From positions 1 to 7,977 of the forward strand of contig JBBRMQ010000203.1 of the NCBI GenBank assembly GCA_038230775.1: a stretch of 7,977 nt of DNA, given 5' to 3'. The notes under the pieces are model-generated. The model saw only the letters and a program-made list of their open reading frames with translations, made no database searches and was not told where the DNA came from. The position numbers were made by a program, and so were the translations under genes. The stretch is from JBBRMQ01 sp038230775. Its GTDB lineage: Bacteria; Acidobacteriota; Thermoanaerobaculia; Gp7-AA8. Position 1 is the first letter of the stretch, and each line of letters opens with the position of its first letter. Shown here piece after piece: positions 1 to 4,502 of this stretch.

Positions 1-698
1 CGCAGCGCTTCGTCGAACCGTCCCAGTTGTCTTCGCCCGAGCGCAGCATTGATGTCGGACATCGGCGAGAAAAACCGCCGCTGAACGACGTTGCCATCGC
101 CATCGCGCAGAGTCCTGGCGCGCTGGATGAAATCCCCGTCTGCGCTCATCACCATGCCACCCTCGCCGGTCGTGAGGCACTTCGTCGGATGAAACGAAAA
201 AAGCGCGACGTCCCCTTCGATCGATCGCGCGCCGCGGCCGGCGACGGCCTGGGCGCAATCCTCGATCAGCGTGATTCCCGGAAACTTGAAGCTCGCGATG
301 TCCGCAAACATGCCGTAGAGATGAGGGATGACGATTGCTCGGGTTCTGGATGTCCGGACGCGCTCGACGTTTTCCGGAGTGACGAGCCAGTCCTCGCCGA
401 CATCGCAGAGAACCGCCGTTGCTCCCGAGCTCAACACCGCCTCGGCAACGGAGTGGCACACGTAGGTCGGCACCACGACTTCATCGCCCGCGCCGATGCC
501 GAGAGAGTGAAGGATCAACAGCAGCGCGGCGGAGCCGCTGCCGACGGCGACACCAGGATGCGGCAGGGATACCCAGCCGGCGAGCTCACGTTCGAACCGG
601 CCAACCTCTTCTCCCTGGGCGATCATGCTCGACTCCAACACGGCTGCCACGGCCTCGACGTCTTCGGCCAGGAGCCACGGTTTGGAGTGAGCGATCAA
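1..698 (-). CDS. DegT/DnrJ/EryC1-family PLP-dependent sugar aminotransferase (partial, C-terminus beyond left edge)
   Basis: This is the N-terminal 232 residues of a fold-type I PLP enzyme of the DegT/DnrJ/EryC1/StrS family, which transfers an amino group (usually from glutamate) to keto sugars bound to nucleotides, in the cytoplasm. Seen in the translation: the family-typical opening HSKPWL near residues 4-9; GSGSAALLL at 53-61 (phosphate-binding region); GDEVVVPTY at 71-79; IEDCAQA at 145-151, where D147 should contact the pyridine nitrogen; and SFHPTKCLTTGEGG at 168-181, where K173 is the expected Schiff-base lysine. Full-length relatives have roughly 370 residues, so about a third is outside the window. 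The start is TTG at 698-696, chosen because the family homology begins there and a strong AAGGAGGAGG lies 7 nt upstream. It overlaps the stop of the radical SAM gene as TTGA, so translational coupling is likely. The exact sugar product cannot be told from sequence. Confidence 0.93.
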   Translation of the reverse strand, partial: MIAHSKPWLLAEDVEAVAAVLESSMIAQGEEVGRFERELAGWVSLPHPGVAVGSGSAALLLILHSLGIGAGDEVVVPTYVCHSVAEAVLSSGATAVLCDVGEDWLVTPENVERVRTSRTRAIVIPHLYGMFADIASFKFPGITLIEDCAQAVAGRGARSIEGDVALFSFHPTKCLTTGEGGMVMSADGDFIQRARTLRDGDGNVVQRRFFSPMSDINAALGRRQLGRFDEAL

Positions 699-1669
699 AC
701 GGCCGCCTCCTCCTTGAACTCTTCCATCATGTCCGCGTAGCTGCGCCCTTCACCGGGCCAGCGGGTTTGTTTCCAATCGGGGCACTGTCCGCAGAAAGGA
801 TGTTTCTCGTACATGTTCGTGAGATGCGCCTTTCGCAGCTGCTGCATGAACTCACCCTGCCACGCTTCTCGGATCGTGGTCGTGCGGTAGTCGGCGAAGG
901 CCGATCCCTTCACCCAGTCTTCCGGACAGAAACGCAGCAAGCCCTCGGGGTTGAGGAGAGTGCGCTCCCATGGATAGAGGCACGGATGCCGCTCCTCCAG
1001 CGCCTGCTCCTTCCTCATCGTCTCGGCGATGTTGCCGACGGCGCCCGCCGATGAATGCAAACGCCGGATCACGACGTAGTCGGCGCCCTGATCCTTCCAG
1101 AACTTCTCAAAGGCGTCCGTCTCGTGACGGTTCTGCGGCTGTTCGACGTAGCTGACGACGACCTTGGTGCGCTTCGGCGCCTGATCGCGCATTTCGATGA
1201 GTTTCAGGACGTTCGCGTTCGTGACTTTCAGGTTACCGTTGACGCGAATCGTCGCGTAGGTCTCCGGCGAGAATGCGTCGATGCTGGTGTCGATGGCGTC
1301 GACGCCGGAGGCGAGGAGCTTCTCGATCTTCTTCTCGTTCATGAGGGTGCCGTTCGTGGTGAGCGAGACGAGCACACCTGAATTCTTCGTCGCGTAGTCG
1401 ATCATCTCGTAGATCTTTGGATGAACGAGAGGCTCACCTTCGCTCGTGTAGCGAATGTACTGCGTGTGTCCCTGACCGTAATCGCGGACTTCATCGACGA
1501 GCTTCGCGTTCAGCTCCGGTTCGAGATAGCGAGCGGCATAATGGGCGCTCTTCTTGAACTCCGGGTGCGGGCAGTGAATGCACGCGAGGTTACAGACCTC
1601 GGTCACATCCACGATGATCTGTGAGGGAAACTCGCTTTTCAAACGTCCATAAAACCCGTACTGTGTCAT
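695..1669 (-). CDS. Radical SAM enzyme with a C-terminal single-auxiliary-cluster (twitch/SPASM-like) domain
   Basis: This 324-residue protein should cleave S-adenosylmethionine reductively to start radical chemistry in the cytoplasm. The core has CNLACIHC (C26, C30, C33; the CxxxCxxC [4Fe-4S] site), a GGE-like SEGEP at 76-80, and SLTTNG at 102-107. The C-terminal region holds four more cysteines. C230 and C248 fit C-x12-G-x4-C, the first half of the SPASM signature, and C293 and C296 form CxxC. The later SPASM cysteines are absent, so one auxiliary cluster is expected, as in twitch-domain enzymes such as BtrN. The ATG start has GGAG 5 nt upstream (1675-1678). The gene leads a two-gene unit with the overlapping DegT aminotransferase, which suggests action on a sugar or aminosugar. 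Peptide modification is an alternative, but no precursor peptide gene is visible. Radical SAM membership is clear; the substrate is unknown. Confidence 0.92.
   Translation of the reverse strand: MTQYGFYGRLKSEFPSQIIVDVTEVCNLACIHCPHPEFKKSAHYAARYLEPELNAKLVDEVRDYGQGHTQYIRYTSEGEPLVHPKIYEMIDYATKNSGVLVSLTTNGTLMNEKKIEKLLASGVDAIDTSIDAFSPETYATIRVNGNLKVTNANVLKLIEMRDQAPKRTKVVVSYVEQPQNRHETDAFEKFWKDQGADYVVIRRLHSSAGAVGNIAETMRKEQALEERHPCLYPWERTLLNPEGLLRFCPEDWVKGSAFADYRTTTIREAWQGEFMQQLRKAHLTNMYEKHPFCGQCPDWKQTRWPGEGRSYADMMEEFKEEAAV
706..715 (-). promoter_or_regulatory. Strong Shine-Dalgarno for the TTG start of the aminotransferase
   Basis: The minus strand reads AAGGAGGAGG, 7 nt before the TTG at 698-696. 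It lies inside the last codons of the radical SAM gene. It decides the non-ATG start and supports coupled translation of the two genes. Confidence 0.75.
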
Positions 1670-1798
1670 CGCTTCTCCGCATCAAGAGTGTGGTTTCCGA
1701 TCACCGATTCCGGAACTCGATTCGAGCGGCGAGGCCTTGCCACAGGCGAAAGCGTCATCTCGCTAGTTGGATGAGATTGGAACCACGAAGGCTTTTTC

Positions 1799-1827
1799 AT
1801 TAAAACACTTACAAATAACGTCGTCAA
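1799..1827 (-). promoter_or_regulatory. Predicted sigma70-type promoter for the radical SAM/aminotransferase unit
   Basis: The minus strand carries TTGACG (1827-1822), a 17-nt spacer and TTTAAT (1804-1799). Each hexamer matches the sigma70 consensus at five of six positions with ideal spacing, in a locally AT-rich patch. Transcription would start near 1790, leaving a leader of about 120 nt before the ATG at 1669. The rest of the 1670-1964 gap holds short palindromes: TTCCGGAA at 1708-1715, CTCGA-T-TCGAG at 1716-1726, and inverted repeats at 1871-1901. I saw no convincing gene in it. A plus-strand counterpart (TTGGAA at 1777, TAAAAC at 1801, spacing 18) is much weaker. Confidence 0.55.
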
Positions 1828-1870
1828 CAAAGCGTGCTGGAGCGGACGCTCTCAGGCGATCGAGTATCAT

Positions 1871-1901
1871 TTCAAGAGCGTGTTGAAGCGGTCTGAACCG
1901 C
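1871..1901. repeat. Pair of overlapping short inverted repeats upstream of the wzz-like gene
   Basis: Two inverted repeats lie here. TTCAA (1871-1875) pairs with TTGAA (1883-1887) across 7 nt. GCGGT (1888-1892 region) pairs with ACCGC (1897-1901) across CTGA. They lie 64-94 bp before the ATG at 1965, in the expected 5' leader or promoter zone. They could be an operator or leader hairpins, but arms of 5 bp are close to chance. Confidence 0.25.
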
Positions 1902-1964
1902 AACTCCTGTCGCGCGGCTGCACGCTGACCAGCCGTAACCATCAAGATCGCTAAAGGAATCCAT

Positions 1965-3563
1965 ATGCGGACGCACCCGTCAGAGATCGACCGTGAAGTC
2001 CGGTCGGAGACTTCACCGGACGAGTCCTTTTTTCTCAGCCACGTCATCAACGCGCTCGTCAGATACCGGCGCGTCATCGCAGTCTCGCTGACGGCGATCG
2101 CGTTCGCCGAGCTCGTCCTTGCGCTGGCGTTCTATCTGCTCGCCCCATCGACCAAGGTAGGCCGGGTTCCGTTCCGGCTCGAGTTCGCGGGCTCGGAGAA
2201 AGGCGTTTACCCGAATTCCTCGAAGTTCAGCACCACCGACGTCGTTGCCTCTTCGGTTCTGGCGACGGTTTTCCGGGTGAACCAGTTGCAGCGCTACACG
2301 ACGTTCGACTCGTTCAAGAACGCGATTTACGTTTCGGAATCCAACACCACGCTGGACAACCTTGCGCTGGAGTACGGGGCGAAGCTGTCCGATCCGCGGC
2401 TCTCCCCGGTGGATCGCGATCGACTGGAGAAGGAATACGCGCTCAAGCGCGAGAGCCTGGCCCACTCCGATTACTCGATCAACATCCAGCAGTCGGACCG
2501 CACGATTCGCGCGATTCCCAACGAACTGCTCGAGAAGTCGTTGAAAGACATTGTCTCGACGTGGGGTGAGCAGGTCTACAACGAGAAAGGCGTCCTCCAA
2601 TACCGGCTGCCGGTGGTGACGAAGAGCATCCTCGATCCGACGAGTCTGGCGTCGGCGGATCCAGTGGCCCGCGTCGACATCCTGCGCACGAAAATCAAGA
2701 AGATCCTCGCGAACATTGACCTCATGCTCGCCGTCCCAGGCGCCGAGGTGCTGCGGACGCGCCAGGCCGAGCGCATCTCGCTCCCCGAGATCCGGATCAA
2801 CCTCGAGGACACGCTGCGGTTCCGCGTCGAGCCCCTCTTCGAGCTCATCGCACGCCAGGGGCTCGTGACGAACCGCGAGGACTCCCTCAATTACCTGCGC
2901 GTGCAGTTCGACTATACCAATCGCCGCGTTCAGGAAGAGATCGGACACGTACAGGCCTTGCGCGATGCATTCGCCGCGTACATGCAGAACAACGGCGTCC
3001 CTGGCGACAGCGTGGCCGGCGCGAAGACGCTGAACGGCAGTCCATCCATCGCCGGCAACGCGCAGACGGTCATGCCGCAGATCAACGAGGGGTTCCTCGA
3101 TTCCATCGTGCGGATGGTCACCGAGAGCCAGGATGTGAAATACCGGCAGAATAGCTCACGCGAGATCGCTAATACGGTGACCACCGAGCTGCTGCCGCTC
3201 CAGGCGGAGGCAACGTACTACCAGAACCTGCTCGCATCGCTTCAGAACATTCACGGCACGGCCCCTCACGGCACGAGCGCCGATTTCGACGCCCGTTACC
3301 TGGCGGCACTTCAGGACGTCAGGAAAGACGTTGATCAGACCGATCAGATCTACCACCTGCTTTCGCAGAATCTGAATCCCGGCAACATGGTGTACTCGCT
3401 GAGCGGTCCGACCGAATACCGCATCGTACGATCGGTGAGCGGCTCGAGGATGGCGCTCTATTGCACGCTTCTGTTTCTTCTCGCGATTCCCGCGGTGTTC
3501 GCTGCGTGTCTCTTCCATAACCGCATCTCCGAAGAGAAGGCGATCGAAGCGCAATTACACTGA
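1965..3563 (+). CDS. Wzz-like polysaccharide co-polymerase / chain-length determinant protein
   Basis: This 532-residue inner-membrane protein has the classic polysaccharide co-polymerase layout. It starts with a short cytoplasmic N-terminus. A transmembrane helix follows at about 36-60 (VIAVSLTAIAFAELVLALAF). A large periplasmic region spans roughly 61-495, and a second helix lies at about 496-517, before a short basic/acidic tail. The segment after the first helix (PFRLEF near 69-74, then SKFSTTDVVASSVL) is typical of Wzz-domain proteins. Such proteins control glycan chain length with a Wzy polymerase or help export. There is no Walker motif or tyrosine-rich tail, so no fused BY-kinase. I also do not see the usual proline-rich stretch before the second helix. 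The ATG has AAAGGA 6 nt upstream. The methyltransferase follows after 30 bp on the same strand, so co-transcription is likely. The fold class is clear from topology; the exact glycan is unknown. Confidence 0.82.
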   Translation: MRTHPSEIDREVRSETSPDESFFLSHVINALVRYRRVIAVSLTAIAFAELVLALAFYLLAPSTKVGRVPFRLEFAGSEKGVYPNSSKFSTTDVVASSVLATVFRVNQLQRYTTFDSFKNAIYVSESNTTLDNLALEYGAKLSDPRLSPVDRDRLEKEYALKRESLAHSDYSINIQQSDRTIRAIPNELLEKSLKDIVSTWGEQVYNEKGVLQYRLPVVTKSILDPTSLASADPVARVDILRTKIKKILANIDLMLAVPGAEVLRTRQAERISLPEIRINLEDTLRFRVEPLFELIARQGLVTNREDSLNYLRVQFDYTNRRVQEEIGHVQALRDAFAAYMQNNGVPGDSVAGAKTLNGSPSIAGNAQTVMPQINEGFLDSIVRMVTESQDVKYRQNSSREIANTVTTELLPLQAEATYYQNLLASLQNIHGTAPHGTSADFDARYLAALQDVRKDVDQTDQIYHLLSQNLNPGNMVYSLSGPTEYRIVRSVSGSRMALYCTLLFLLAIPAVFAACLFHNRISEEKAIEAQLH

Positions 3564-3593
3564 ACGTCAATTGAAGAATCAAAACCTTCCATC

Positions 3594-4448
3594 ATGACAT
3601 CCGCGAATCCGTTTTCCAGCCGCGACGCGCTCGATGAAGTCCAGCGGAATCTGAAGAAGAATCCGCAGCTCGACGTCACAAATATCGAGAGCGAGGCCCG
3701 CTCAAATCTGAACTTTCTCGAGGGAATCGGCCGACCACTCGAGCCCCCAGCGCGCGTACTCGACCTCGGTTGTGGAATCGGTGACACTGTCAAGGCTCTC
3801 ACGGCGATGGGTTATGACGCCCACGGGGTGGATCTTCTCGAGTTCTGGGGACGGGACATCAACCAGTATTGGGAAGACCGTCCCATCCCGGCCGGCGAGT
3901 ACCTGAAGCGTCTGCATGTCCTCGATATGACAAAGTACAGACTTCCGTTTCCTGATCGCTCGTTCGATTTCGTGATGAGCAATCAGGTATTCGAGCATGT
4001 CTTCAACTATGACGAAGTGTTCCTCGAAGTCGCACGCGTTTTGAAGCCGGGCGGGATCTCGACGCACCGGTTCCCAGGGCCGAACACTTTGATGGAAGGG
4101 CATATCAACGTCCCGATTCCGGTGCTGTGCCGATACAGACCATACCTGGCGCTCTGGGCGCTCGCCGGGCGTCGATCTTCGCGGCAGCCGGGGCTGGGTT
4201 GGCGTGAAGTGCTCCAGGCCAATATCGGCATGATGGCCATGGCGAACTACCCCACGAAGCGGTTCCTGCGCAGCCGATCCAAAGCGACAGGCGTCAAGAT
4301 CGAATTTGCCGAAGCGCGAGAGTTGGCTCTGCGTCGGTCGGGACGCGTTGCGCGAATGCGGGACCGTCTACCAGCTCCGTTGCGCGTGATGACGATGAAG
4401 CTCCTATCCGTGATCGCACAGCGTTACATGATCATTCACGCCCATTAA
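3594..4448 (+). CDS. Class I SAM-dependent methyltransferase (Methyltransf_11-like)
   Basis: This 284-residue soluble protein has a Rossmann-fold methyltransferase core. Motif I is VLDLGCGIGD at 55-64 (SAM binding). An acidic residue ends strand 2 in HGVD (D80). LPFPDRSFDFVMSNQVFEHV at 117-136 covers motif II and the following helix. EVARVLKPGG at 145-154 is the usual motif III region. The C-terminal 120 residues are basic and do not match anything I recognise; they may form the acceptor-binding part. The start ATG has no good Shine-Dalgarno. The next in-frame ATG, at residue 72, would remove motif I, so this start is kept. The gene sits 30 bp after the Wzz-like gene, and translation may depend on reinitiation. 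By context it may methylate a sugar or lipid-linked glycan and so cap or decorate the polysaccharide, but this is inference. Confidence 0.87.
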   Translation: MTSANPFSSRDALDEVQRNLKKNPQLDVTNIESEARSNLNFLEGIGRPLEPPARVLDLGCGIGDTVKALTAMGYDAHGVDLLEFWGRDINQYWEDRPIPAGEYLKRLHVLDMTKYRLPFPDRSFDFVMSNQVFEHVFNYDEVFLEVARVLKPGGISTHRFPGPNTLMEGHINVPIPVLCRYRPYLALWALAGRRSSRQPGLGWREVLQANIGMMAMANYPTKRFLRSRSKATGVKIEFAEARELALRRSGRVARMRDRLPAPLRVMTMKLLSVIAQRYMIIHAH

Positions 4449-4451
4449 CAA

Positions 4452-4478
4452 AAAGGGCAGGCGCGGCGCCTGCCCTTT
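4452..4478. terminator. Bidirectional intrinsic terminator between convergent genes
   Basis: AAAGGGCAGGC (4452-4462) pairs perfectly with GCCTGCCCTTT (4468-4478) around GCGGC, an 11-bp stem that extends to 12 bp with one more G-C pair. It lies 3 bp after the methyltransferase stop and 24 bp after the protease stop. On the minus strand the stem is followed by five Ts (complement of 4450-4454), ideal for ending the protease transcript. On the plus strand only TTT within the stem precedes CGT, so termination there may be weaker. Confidence 0.88.
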
Positions 4479-4502
4479 CGTCACCGATGTAGGTGTGTCG
4501 AA

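Noticed and set aside
27..740. Plus-strand 237-codon open frame
   Set aside because: It lies opposite the DegT aminotransferase, whose translation carries the PLP-lysine and other family motifs. The plus-strand product is rich in Arg, Asp and His with no recognisable domain.
1763..2077. Minus-strand 104-codon open frame spanning the divergent promoter region
   Set aside because: It overlaps the start of the Wzz-like gene and the predicted promoter, and it has no recognisable motif.
2013..2948. Minus-strand 311-codon open frame
   Set aside because: It is antisense to the Wzz-like gene, with low-complexity Arg/Glu/Val composition typical of shadow frames in GC-rich DNA. The opposite strand has clear membrane helices.
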